Source of the DNA: Forficula auricularia
Lineage: Eukaryota > Arthropoda > Insecta > Dermaptera > Forficulidae
Direction of reading: 5' to 3'
Assembly (NCBI GenBank): GCA_024734495.1
Contig: JALMQS010000069.1
Span: 348,961-412,960 of the forward strand
Length of the DNA stretch: 64,000 nt
Below, in pieces: positions 54,361-64,000 of the stretch. Made by a program: the position numbers and the translations under genes. Every line of letters begins with the position of its first letter. Within the stretch, counting starts at the first letter, position 1. The notes beneath the pieces are model-generated. The model was not told where the DNA came from, did not search any database, and saw nothing but the letters and a program-made list of their open reading frames with translations.

Positions 54361-54869
54361 TAAGGCTTTATTGTAGATCGAAACACCGTGAACCCACTTT
54401 TTTTAAATCAAAATAGTTTAAGCAGCTTTTGAGATTTTCCGAAAATAAAAAATAAAAAAAAACTTTTTGTGCACGGTTATAATATTTTACAATACTTGCG
54501 ATAATTAAATAAGAAATTCACTTTATCAAATTTCGCAAATGGAACCAAGTAAGATTGAGACTAATTTTCATCAAAAGTACTAATAAGTTTGATGATTTTT
54601 TGCAGATTTTGAAATCAAAAGGTAACAAAATTCGAGGGAAACATAGTACTCTATTTATATTAGGGAAACTTCATAATATGTAAAAATAAAATTTACTCAA
54701 TTATATTTTCAGTAGATTTTAAAGACTTTTTTAACGGAATCTAATTGCGAGAAATATTTTTTTTTTTCTATGCTTATAGTGAGTTTATATTTTACGATTA
54801 AAACATAATACATATATAATAATGAGTAATAAAATAATTTATTATAAATGAAGGAGTTTTTAATTGAAG
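54361..54869. other. Spacer with a decayed family E copy
   Basis: 54370-54520 is a diverged minus-strand family E remnant (GTAGATCGAAACACC...GCACGGTTATAATATTTTAC). Confidence 0.45.
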
Positions 54870-55080
54870 ATTTAGTTTGCCGAGAGTGTGTAACAGAGGT
54901 GATGATTTATAAAGAATCAATGAGGCTATTCTCTGCTTGAATATAAATATGTATATATATATAGTATATAACTATAATATATATTATATAAAATTTGTTA
55001 GAAACTATGACGAAGACTTATAATGAAAGTCAAACCTTCGAAACCATAGTCTCTAACAAATAAATTTTATATACTATATC
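54870..55080 (+). repeat. Family D-prime element with decayed hammerhead core
   Basis: GCCGAGAGTGTGTAACAGAG end, then 55014-55056 GACTTATAATGAAAGTC...CTTCGAAACCATAGTCTC. CTGATGA has become CTTATAATGA. Confidence 0.6.
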
Positions 55081-55084
55081 TAAT

Positions 55085-56045
55085 TACTACACAAGTCGAC
55101 AAATATTTGTAACCGTAAACCTAACAATGGATTTCAGTAGAGTTTTATATTTAAAGTTTAGGGAAAGCGGTGTTGGTTTATAGTGAAACATATTAAACAC
55201 AGGAATTATTTAACGGGTTATAGTGGTGTTTCACAAAGAGGAAATAAAATTAAAAAATTAAAAAATCTTTTAAATTATTTTGGAGATTTTTTATAATTTT
55301 TTATTAATTTTTTAATTTTATTTCCTCTTTGTGAAACACCACTATAACCAGTTAAATAATTCCTGAGTTTTATATTGCTGATCATCATGCAATTTCCCTG
55401 ATTTTTTAAAACACGTCAGAGTTTTGAGATATGTTCGGTCAAAATGACGAAAAAGGGCATTTCGACCTATTTTCGAATCCCATTAAATATTAAACAGCAA
55501 TATTTGAAATCAAAATATTTTGTGGACGTAATAAAAAACAGCTTCCACTTTGATTTTCAAATTACCACTTGTTTGTAGCTCAACTAGAACTCGAATTATA
55601 ACTAAAAATCTAAGATCTATGTTTTTATCTATGTTTATTATCCTTTATAATCAGGTAGCTTTAGTTTTTTAGTTATAACTCGAGTTCTAATTGAGCTAAA
55701 AACAAGTGGTAATTTGAAAATCAAAGAGGAAGCTGTTTCCTATTACGTCCACAAAATATTTTGATTTCAAATATTGCTAATGGGACTCGAAAATAGGTCA
55801 AAATGGACTTTTTCGTCATTTTGACCGATGATATCTCAAAACTCTGACGTGTTGTAAAAAATTGGGAAATCGCTTGATAATCACGGTATAAAACTCTGAT
55901 GGAATCTATTGTTAGGTTTACGAAGAGAAATTTTTGTTTAATTTTTGTCAAGCAGTGTGTTATTATTATTCTTTTAATTTATTATCATTTCTACGCCTTT
56001 TAAGTATAATAAATTTCCACTATTTTTGTGTTTAATATTAATAGG
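55085..56045. repeat. Palindrome with flank, duplication unit 2
   Basis: Same palindrome and right flank as 53640-54360. The left arm is interrupted by the foldback at 55149-55369. Confidence 0.82.
55149..55369. mobile_element. Foldback inserted into duplication unit 2
   Basis: Flanked by GAGTTTTATAT on both sides (about 55138-55148 and 55366-55376), an 11-bp apparent target duplication. Contains GTGGTGTTTCACAAAGAGG and its complement. Related to 32615-32875. Confidence 0.75.
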
Positions 56046-56420
56046 AACGTAAACAATAGCTTGTGCCAGTTATTCCTCAGTTTGAATAGCGGCCCTAACG
56101 GCAAAAAGTGGCGCGTCTGATTCCTATTGTTTCTATTCTGCAAGAGACTAACGATTACTGCTGAATGGATAGATAGGGTGGATGAAACAGCCAGGGTTCA
56201 TTAGCATAAATTCATAAAACAGAAACCCATGCTAAGTGGGGGGCTCAAGCCTCGTATCCATTAATTCGATTAGCAACGGAGAATAGAAGAACCTCGACGT
56301 ACGCAGTAAACTAAAGAAAACTCACAATGAACGAACCAGCCAGCCTCGCACTTTGCCTCTGTAATTATTACAAAGGCGTTCTTATAGGAAATATCTTGGG
56401 CAACAAATTAACAATCTAAT
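56046..56420. promoter_or_regulatory. Unique GC-richer island 4
   Basis: Non-repetitive, with TTCATTAGCATAAATTCATAA, TCCATTAATTCGATTAGC and CTGTAATTATTACAAAGG, all homeodomain-type AT cores in GC-richer context. No open frame of interest. Confidence 0.33.
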
Positions 56421-56761
56421 TAATTCACTTAAATGCTACTTTATAATTATCTAGTCATTTGCTAATAATTTTCTAACAAACATACAGAACACAAAGAAAA
56501 GAATCTCATCCATAATAATAATGAGAGAATCCTTTCTCGTCATGTTCATCACTTGGTTTAATTGTTGAAAATTTGTTAATAATAGTCTTTGAAATTATAT
56601 ATCTATTAGGTAATGCACAATTCGATATCTTCCATATATATATTATGGGAATCTTCCAGAACAATGTTTCTCAAACTAAAGAGAAGACACAGATACATCC
56701 ACAGCACCGGTGTTTTGTATTGGATTTAAATAATGATATATACAGGAATTCCATATAGCTA
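56421..56761. other. Spacer
   Basis: No feature. Confidence 0.4.
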
Positions 56762-57447
56762 TAGGGATTGCAATCCCGCAGTGTTTCTCATCCCCCGGAA
56801 TCCCGCATAGGTATTTTACATTATAAGAAATTCAATAAATAAAACGTTTATTTTGTCAATAATCTAACCAAGTTTAATAAAAAGTACCAAAATCTTCAAT
56901 CGGTAGTATACTCTAGTTAACAAAATTATTTTAGAGTTTGGCTTCTTATTAGTTAACTGCACAACACATCACATATGTAATGTGTATAATGACTATGACT
57001 TTGTATGCTTTTTAAGTGCAAGTAAATTAGGGTGAATTAACTTATTTATTATTTTAACATATATATCTAATATTCTCTAATTATATAGTCTATAACTTGT
57101 CTAACAGAGATAATTATAATAAATCTTAATAGTTACTAAAGCAAATCAAAATTAATTTGTATGAAAGTAAAATTTGGGTAACTAAACAGTCTTTTCACAA
57201 TCTCCATATTTATATAATAGTATTAAATAATTTAACATCAAATTTGAAAATAATTATGAAAGTATTTAAATAATTGAATCACTTCTCTTTTTGGAAAAAT
57301 GATCTTAACAGAGATAGATAATTATGATAATTCTTAATAGTTACTCAAGTAGATTCGCCAAAACGAGTTCACGACTTTTCGGATCCCCAAGCTGGTGTGG
57401 GATCCCGCGGGATTGCGAGACCCCACTTTGCGGGATTGCAATCCCTA
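56762..57447. mobile_element. hAT-like TIR element, non-coding
   Basis: Ends TAGGGATTGCAATCCCGCA and the complement of TGCGGGATTGCAATCCCTA; the 19-bp end is itself palindromic (GGGATTGCAATCCC). CGGAATCCCGCAT and GGATCCCGCGGGATTGCG add subterminal repeats. No transposase. Confidence 0.75.
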
Positions 57448-58320
57448 CATACTAGTATAACATAGACCGGGATATCGGTTCCGCAAATTTCATCACTGTT
57501 TGAAATCGGACTAATCGAGGAACCCTTTTTTTATCTCGTATATAAAAATCAATCAATCACAAATATTTACAAATTAGTTAATTATTATTTTTTTTTAATA
57601 AATTTGAATAAATTTTTTTAACTCTTATGGGTTTTTGGTTTTTTGTTCCTGTTACTTCATCACTTCTTTCAGACCTTCGTCTGGCTTCTTTTATCTTCTC
57701 TAATAGATTTTTAGTTACTAAAATTTGATATTTTTATATTTGAAAATTTACAAATATATTATAATATTTACTAAATCTACTTTCTAGTATCATTTTTTAT
57801 CTAGATTAATGGATGATTATTGCGAAAAATCGCAAACAGAAAACAATTCGAAAACACTAACTAATTGCGAGTGAGTGAACTCATTTTCAGTCCTAGGAAA
57901 AAATTACTTAAGGGAAATCCCCCAATGAATATAAAGCGTACGAAAGCCCCGATCGTGCAGGCCGGTTTACTTGGATCGCGCGTGTTTCGTTTTACATAGT
58001 ATAAAAAATCCTCTAAAATAAAAAAATAATAGCTTTCCTAATCTTAACCTCTTTGAAATTAGAAAAATGGGTCTCTGTTTTGACTTAACCTAGCTTCATT
58101 TTTCTTAGTATATATTATTTGAATTTGTGATTTGACCGGAAAAGTTATGAAGATACGAGAAAGTATCAGGTTTTCAGTCAAAAATAACACATTAAAATTG
58201 CTTTTTATGAGCTTTAGATCTTTTAATTGATCACTTTCAGGACGACTATAAGAGAGTAGAGTAATTCAATATAATGGAAACATTTCTTAAGAGTTTATAT
58301 ACTAAAAAATAATCTTTTGA
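57448..58320. other. Spacer
   Basis: A phrase near 57660-57700 (CTTCTTTCAGACCTTCGTC) resembles hammerhead-family ends without a core. A GC-richer stretch at 57900-57990 (GATCGTGCAGGCCGG) is unique. No gene supported. Confidence 0.35.
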
Positions 58321-58700
58321 AAAAGCGGATGGCAGAAAGTAGTTCAGAGGATAATGCTTGAGGGTAACTGGTAAAAGGGTGGTCGGTTTCCTCACTCTAG
58401 ATGAAGCTGCTCTTGTTTATTTGGCTAATTAATTACTCAACCTTGGTGCTAGGGGTGAGCAGCCCCTTTCTTCTTCCTCTTTCGAACCCAAAAGTGGAGG
58501 GGGTCAAAAACTTTGCTCAACTTTGCTTCATACTCTCTCTCCCTCTTGTTTTTGTTCCATCCATGTTTGTTTGAAGAGAGAGTACAAAGTAGTGGAGAGT
58601 GGGTGAGGTGGTATCATCAGATGATAATCACCCTCCATTAGAACTAACGATGTCGGTAATCAGTTACTTTGGGTGTCAAATGACTTGAATCATTCTTGTC
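58321..58700. promoter_or_regulatory. Unique GC-richer island 5
   Basis: Contains CT-rich and GAGAGAG tracts (58540-58580) and ATCATCAGATGATAATC. Non-repetitive, non-coding. Confidence 0.3.
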
Positions 58701-58817
58701 TTCAGATTCTTAGACACACAACACTTGCATCGTCTTCTTAATTCATTATTTATTTAAATACTTAAAAGATATCTGATATTTATTTTATTACACTGAACGA
58801 TACAGATTTCGTTTCCT

Positions 58818-59657
58818 AAAGGAGCGTTTTCACTAATTGACCGATTATTAACAAAAGTTGAATGCAATCTGTAGTGAGAACCATTGTTTCTATAGAGTTG
58901 ATCTATCCAAAAACATAAATGTGAAAAAAGGGCAAGTTTGGTACAAACGGCTTCCCCGACAAAAGAGTTGGAATCTAAACGGGTACCAATCTGTAATCTG
59001 TGCAATCTGTAGTGAAAACCGTTGTTTCAATAGAGTAGTTCTGTCCAAAAACATAAATGTGAAAAAAGGGCAAGTACAGTCGGCTTCGCCGACAAAAGAG
59101 TTGGAATCTAAACGGGTACCAATCTGTAATCTGTGCAATCTTTAGTGAGAACCATTGTTTCAATAGAGTTGTTCTGTCCAAAAACATAAATGTGAAAAAA
59201 GGGCAAGTTCGGTACAAACGGCTTCGCCGACAAAATATTTGGGATCTAAACGGGTACCAATCTGTAATCTGTGCAATCTTTAGTGAAAACCGTTGTTTCA
59301 ATAGAGTTTATCAAATTTTTAGCTGATCAAGAAAATTAAAACTTTATCATTCAAGTGATGATCGATTTCTTCTTAATATGCATTGCCTCCCTCAAAAAGG
59401 ACGTTTCTTACGTTTTTTGCTCCATATTAAATAAAATACGTAGTTTTCAGTTTTTCTTTTAATAAAACCGTTACTGTCTGTACAACTTCACGGACAACTG
59501 CTTTAGACGCCATTTTCAATTTAATTAAATCTTTATTGATTGAATTGAATCAGTTTCTGTTGAAATGTGTGAGCAATAAACGAATTCAAGCCATATTCAA
59601 CTTTGGTTGATCAAGTATAATCGGTCAATTAAACGTGATTCGTGAGAACGCTCCTTA
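58818..59657. mobile_element. TIR element with internal 118-bp minisatellite
   Basis: Ends AAAGGAGCGTTTTCACTAATTGACCGATTA and the complement of TAATCGGTCAATTAAACGTGATTCG...GAACGCTCCTT. The interior 58858-59305 is about 3.7 tandem copies of a roughly 118-bp unit (GGGTACCAATCTGTAATCTG; CAAAAACATAAATGTGAAAA). Open frames across it are repeat artefacts. Confidence 0.8.
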
Positions 59658-60330
59658 AAATGTTAGATTTGTTTCTAAGTATAGTTATTTAGACAAGCTA
59701 AATTTCAATCAAAAATAGCAAAAGATTTTCTGTATCAATTTTATAGATGAAATACCCACATTTGGTTAAATATTTGAAAAAGGCGATTTTCAATATTTTT
59801 GAGGCCTATTATTTATTGATTCAGACCAGCAATACTTAATATAATTATTTTATAAAATAATCTTCATACGTTTATTAGAATACTAAACGTTTCGGGAAAA
59901 ATTCTCCCTTTGTTATTGGACATTTTAAAAATTATAAAAAAAAGCTGCTTCAAAAAAGCTTAAAGAAAAGCTGCTTCAAAAAAGCTTAAAAAAAAAGCTT
60001 CAAAAAAAGCTCTAGCTATCGAAAATCGTTCAATTACGAAGAATTTATTTATTTTTTCGTTAATCTAAAAATTAAAAAGCTTTTTAATTTAATTAGAAAA
60101 TATTTAAAGATTTCTTTTTAATTTCTTAAAAAAATTTCAAATCGTATTAATCAACGATATGGATTAGGCTTGATACAAATAAACGAATACCTATAAATAA
60201 ATATATTTATATAGAGTTCTTTTATAAAAAATCCCAAAACCTTTATTATACATGTGTATACACTTAAATCCAAACGTTTCGGGAAAAATGTCTTCTTTAT
60301 CAATGGATATTTGAAAAAATAGTTGCATTA
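59658..60330. repeat. Spacer with two decayed hammerhead-type ends
   Basis: Minus strand 59922-59885 and 60305-60262 read CCCGAAACGTTTAGT and CCCGAAACGTTTGGAT. The second keeps a 5-bp stem I (ATCCA/TGGAT), but CTGATGA is TTGATAA. Between them are short AAAAAGCTGCTTC tandem repeats (59938-60010). Confidence 0.5.
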
Positions 60331-60940
60331 AAAAGGAATTTCAAAGCAACTATAATCAAATAAATATTATGAAATGATAGTGATTAAATGGTACTTGAGG
60401 AATAACCATTCTAAATTGCATTTTTGACGTTTCGATTATTATATTGGTAACCAGTGCTGAAGATATGGAGCAATCGACTTCTAATCAACAATAAAGATCG
60501 ATTCCCATCTACTGAAAATATGGAAGAATCGACTTAAAATCAAAAAGACCAATTTCTTTTTTGGTAAACAACTCAACTTCTAGGGATAAAGTAAATCAAA
60601 AATAGAAATCACCAAGTTTATAAAATTAGAAAACCTTCCAAAAAATCTCCTTGTATTATATATTATTTTGCATTGTACAGAATGGACATAAGACGGCCAA
60701 TATGTGATAAAGCAATTTCATCTCGATATACCATAATAACAGCTTCGGTAATTGATCGAAAACAATTAGAAGAGAATTCGAGAAATAATTTTGAATTTAA
60801 TTACTTTTAGAATTATTTTAGTAACAAGTTTCGAAAATATCATTTTATCCGATCTCTAGCGCCAGGTGATCAACATACATAAGACATCACATCTGAAATT
60901 CTTAGGTCTAGCATTCGAAACAAATCCTCCCTCTCCGGGG
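60331..60940. other. Spacer
   Basis: Nothing recognised apart from short direct repeats (AATCGACTT near 60473 and 60530). Confidence 0.4.
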
Positions 60941-61620
60941 CCTATTATACCCTTTAACGGTTATTTTTCTTTAATGGAGGATTTTATGATTATGATTTGG
61001 TATATGCGGTCATTCTATTGAATAAATTGCAAGAGGGAGGGCGGGAGGGGTTAATGCACTGCTATTATGTTAATCATCATTTGGGGATATTATTTGTTTA
61101 GTTCTATTAACTGTAATAACATGCGAGATACAGAGAGAGCAGAGGGCGCGGGGGTTGATCTATTTGTCTGATATATTATATGTAGAGTGGACTCTTTTTG
61201 TTGAATGTGTTTGTTCCTCTCTCTTCACTCTAATTGATTAAATGGTTGGTGTTGCGTTAACGAGGGGCACGTGCACGTGTGGGCCCCATCTAAACAGAGA
61301 TAAGATCAACACCCCACCCCTGTGTCACGTCTCTTAATGAGTTTTTATGAAACTCTCAAATTCCGCTTAATTATTGTAATTGAGTCGGTAGGTGAGCAGA
61401 TGGCATTTCAATTGGAGTGCATCCCAACACACACACACACACACACACACTGACAAACATTTCATTTACCAACCATCATCCTCTTTTGCTGTTCTCGGGT
61501 CTTTTTGACCCGCCCCCCAGCACGCACACATGGGGCGTGGCTTGGCTCCCCTAATTGAATTCCCCCCTGTGGATGGCCATCTATTATCATACAGACGATT
61601 CTTCCTCGGATGGATCTGCA
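60941..61620. promoter_or_regulatory. Unique GC-richer island 6 with tandem E-boxes
   Basis: Two abutting CACGTG palindromes at 61267-61278, TCTAATTGATTAAATGG just upstream, an (AC)n run at 61427-61450 and GC-rich blocks. No exon structure found. Regulatory role is inference. Confidence 0.35.
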
Positions 61621-61729
61621 TACGCTTAATATTGGACAAGCATACATTCAGGGTACAAACTAACTTAGGTCTGCTTTTGTACATCTCAAAATCTGAAGAT
61701 ATTGATGGAAGAAAATGTGGTACCATAAA

Positions 61730-61870
61730 GGGGTAAGTGGATCCTTGCATCGTGAAATCTTGGATTGGAGTTAAAAGTACATGTAAATACGAATCTTGAT
61801 AGACTGAAAGTTATATGCCGCGAAAAGAGAGTTCCAGTCTCTAGAAGTCCTAGGGATAAACGAATTGGAA
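61730..61870 (+). repeat. Dispersed repeat family F, diverged copy
   Basis: GTGGATCCTTGCATCGTGAAA and AGTTCCAGTCTCTAGAAGTCC. 61890-62060 repeats the preceding sequence (CTGAAGATATTGAATG...GGACCCTTGCATCGTGAAAT), a local duplication of 61625-61775. Confidence 0.6.
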
Positions 61871-62071
61871 AATACGTTTGAATAAATCAGCATACGCTGA
61901 ATAGTGGACATGCGCACAATTTGGGGAACAAACAAATTAAAGTCTGCTTTTGTACATTCTCAAAATCTGAAGATATTGAATATGCAAGAAAATGTGGTAT
62001 CATAAAGGGGTAATCTCTATAGTCCGAAGTGGACCCTTGCATCGTGAAATTTTGGGTCGAGTTGAAAGTAC

Positions 62072-62455
62072 AGTGGTACCTCGAGATAGTGCCCTAACAT
62101 ACGAGATATTTGAGATACGAGCTGTCGACCGAGCGAAGTTTTGCTTTGAAATACGAGCGACATCTGAGATACGAGCAACGGCCACCTGCGAAACTTTTTC
62201 CGAACTGATAGAAGCCAATGGATACATCTCCAGCAAGTCTTCAACTGTGACGAAACAGGACTTTTCTGGAAGAAGATGCCGAATAGGACTTACATAACGG
62301 CAGAGGAGAAGATAATGCCAGGCCACAAACCCATGAAGGATAGACTAACTCTCGCACTGTGCGCCAATGCGAATGGTGACTGCAAGATAAAGCCTCTGCT
62401 TGTATACCATTCGGAAAACCCCAGAGCCTTTAAGGGCCGGTTGTATATCGCAAAG
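62072..62455 (+). pseudogene. Tigger (pogo-type) element, internally deleted
   Basis: Starts with the Tigger-type end CAGTGGTACCTCGAG, with repeated GATACGAG motifs to 62180. It then jumps to the DDE region: [22 protein letters not shown] at about 62230-62297, followed by [20 protein letters not shown] and [26 protein letters not shown] holds the first catalytic Asp. The N-terminal DNA-binding domains are missing between the end and the DDE start, and the right part is cut off at about 62450, where a MITE J half copy begins. Not functional. Confidence 0.82.
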
Positions 62456-62540
62456 TAAATGCTTTTACTACTAGCCAAGGGTAGATAGTAAATGGACGGG
62501 CTGGGATGGCCAATCAGATGACAGGCACTTTCAAGACAAT
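62440..62540. mobile_element. MITE J, half copy
   Basis: GGGCCGGTTGTATATCG...CCAAGGGTAGAT...GGCCAATCAGATGACAGGCAC matches one arm of 29447-29642. Confidence 0.6.
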
Positions 62541-62744
62541 AGTATGATAATATTAGCTATATAGCTTTAAAATGTATATAAATAATCAAGAGAGATGGTC
62601 AAATACTAAATCCAAGGTGTTATAGATTATTTTTATTTTTATATTCAATTTAAGAATAGCCATTCCATTGACGCATTTGATTTTGTGAAAATTTTCAAAA
62701 ATCCAAACCCTCAAAATGGAGAATTGATGGAAAGGCAGCCCAAG

Positions 62745-62885
62745 GATAAGGAAAAAATTCAATTCCGAATAAAATCAATTTATTGAAAAGTCATTTTCAT
62801 CTTTTTTAAAAACCTACGTTTCGGAGGGTCTTCCCTCCTTCAGTGTTTAAAAGGGTCAATAAAGGAAGGATACCATCAATTCTCC
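62745..62885. repeat. GGCAGCCC-family end with shortened hammerhead core
   Basis: GATGGAAAGGCAGCCCAAGG, 60 bases, then ACGTTTCGGAGGGTCTTCCC. Minus strand 62843-62815: CTGAA directly followed by GGAGGG/CCCTCC stem and GAAACGTAG; three core bases appear deleted. Confidence 0.55.
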
Positions 62886-63620
62886 ATTTAAATTCTAGCA
62901 AAGAGAAAATACTTCTAACATATTGTTATCAAAATATATGCTTTGGTTTTATGCCAGGATCTAGAATCAAATGACCGCAAGATTTTTTAATGATGAAGAT
63001 CGATTATTATTTGAGTGAACAAATTTTACCCGTGCTAAATGTCAAATGAAATTCACCGGGGTGGGCAAGCCAAGTGCTCGGATTGTATTTTTGGGCATTT
63101 AGGTTCAGGGAAACAACCATTCCTACGTAATAAAAATAATCCATAACATATGGAATTTAGTAGTTGACCATCTCTTTTCATTTTCTATAGATATGCTAAT
63201 ATTGTTTTTGATGTCAAAATATCTAAGTATGGCTTCAAACAATTCAGAGAACTCGGATTCGAATACATTCTGTAATAAGAAAAATGGAAGACTTAATTTG
63301 AAACCCAGAATATACTTATTTCATTGTTAACGCCCTGTCCGTTGTCAGAATAACAAGTATATTTCGGGAAAACGTGCATATTGCTGTTGTTATTGTTTTT
63401 GTTAAAAAAAAGAGGACGATCAGTTTACCTCCCCCATCTTTTTTGATTCATCCCTCAATCGTGGCGATCTTTAAAGGTTTTCGACTTAAGAAAAGGGATC
63501 CGTTTACTTTCTCCACCCCCTTTATGTTTAAGAGAGTTGTGAGGATGCAGACAGGGTGAGCTCTTTACCGTTTGATAAGTGGTAGTGAATATTTGATGCC
63601 AAACTCAACGAACAACCAGC
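62886..63620. other. Unique sequence upstream of the candidate promoter
   Basis: No repeat recognised after 62900. 63400-63560 is GC-richer with a 61-codon frame that has no support. Confidence 0.35.
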
Positions 63621-63625
63621 CCAAG

Positions 63626-63660
63626 TATATATATAGTTCCATTGAGGAGCTTGAGTGAGT
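63626..63660 (+). promoter_or_regulatory. Candidate TATA region and hairpin
   Basis: TATATATATA at 63626-63635, followed by a 28-base hairpin (AGTGAGTGGG and CCCACTCACT, 63655-63682). Confidence 0.38.
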
Positions 63661-63852
63661 GGGTGCAAACGCCCACTCACTTACTTGGAGTGTATCGGTG
63701 CAGCAGCAGCCTCTCTTGATGCTCAACGTCTTAAGCACACCCATGAATATTTAAGAGCGAGTTCATTTAGAGAAGAAGCGGCTGGGTGGCTGCACTTATT
63801 GAGGCGCAATTGAGGGGATGAAGCAGAGGAGACGGACAGACATACAACTAAG
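63661..63852 (+). other. Candidate first exon
   Basis: A unique GC-richer segment ending AACTAAG|GTAAGG (donor at 63853), about 190 bases beyond a TATA-like run. An ATG at 63818 (GGGGATGAAGC) starts MKQRRRTDIQL and stays open across the donor; an earlier ATG at 63720 is followed by a short frame. Whether translation begins here cannot be judged, because the next exon is outside the window. Confidence 0.35.
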
Positions 63853-63957
63853 GTAAGGAATCAAAAATAAACAAATTGAAATCTATATAACAACATTCAC
63901 TAAGTCCTTCCCTTATTTTAACCTCCCTTTTTATATATAATGATATTAATACAAGAA

Positions 63958-64000
63958 GAAGTTGCAACAAAAAGATACAACCTCTGTAGTCCGCGGTGGA
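63958..64000 (+). repeat. Dispersed repeat family F, start, cut by window edge
   Basis: ACAACCTCTGTAGTCCGCGG matches 19608; continues beyond the window. Confidence 0.6.

Noticed and set aside
58858..59301. Overlapping open frames of 82-108 codons
   Set aside because: Produced by the 118-bp tandem repeat inside a TIR element.
60425..60545. Another hammerhead near GTGCTGAAGATATGG
   Set aside because: CTGAAGA is present, but the GAAAC half lies on the other strand; no single strand gives a complete core.

Overview
The window is AT-rich, intron-rich eukaryotic DNA, about two thirds A+T, with long spacers, consensus splice sites and dense nested transposon relics. A mariner fragment, Tigger fragments, hAT-type MITEs, several tRNA-headed SINEs and foldback repeats carrying hammerhead-like motifs point to an arthropod. 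A copepod-like crustacean would fit, but the species is inference. A run of 17 Ns (35331-35347) shows this is a draft assembly.

Left part (1-11.5 kb, minus strand): the 5' half of a secreted heparanase-like GH79 gene. Five exons can be joined with matching phases: a 5' leader exon ending in AT (from 11297), 7546-7707, 3917-4038, 3671-3841 and 280-627. The gene runs off the left edge just before the codon expected for the catalytic nucleophile. The initiator ATG is split by a 3.6 kb intron. The introns are packed with foldback elements, one carrying a LINE fragment.

Middle (11.5-42 kb): mostly repeats. These include two hAT-like MITEs with internal 20-bp minisatellites and 8-bp target duplications, a hAT-like MITE with AATATGCA subterminal repeats, large palindromes, SINEs, a deleted mariner and a 61-bp tandem array. 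Gene-like islands are a 3' terminal coding exon with stop and poly(A) signal (22194-22341, minus), and two exon-like segments with good splice sites on the plus strand (26617-26682, 26852-26920).

Right part (42-64 kb): a GC-rich Ala/Pro-rich exon (42939-43108, minus), a 45-nt plus-strand exon-like segment (45308-45352), and several unique, GC-richer islands without clear coding potential that resemble cis-regulatory DNA. At the right edge is a candidate promoter and first exon (63626-63852, plus).

The most striking feature outside the genes is a recurring architecture: CTGANGA, one extra base, a hairpin, GAAA, a short palindromic stem III and a cleavage triplet. This is a type-I-like hammerhead ribozyme core of the kind known from Penelope-like elements. 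It recurs about twenty times in several unrelated foldback families, often as mirror pairs on the two arms of a palindrome. Some copies keep every core base and a four-base-pair stem I; others are visibly decayed.
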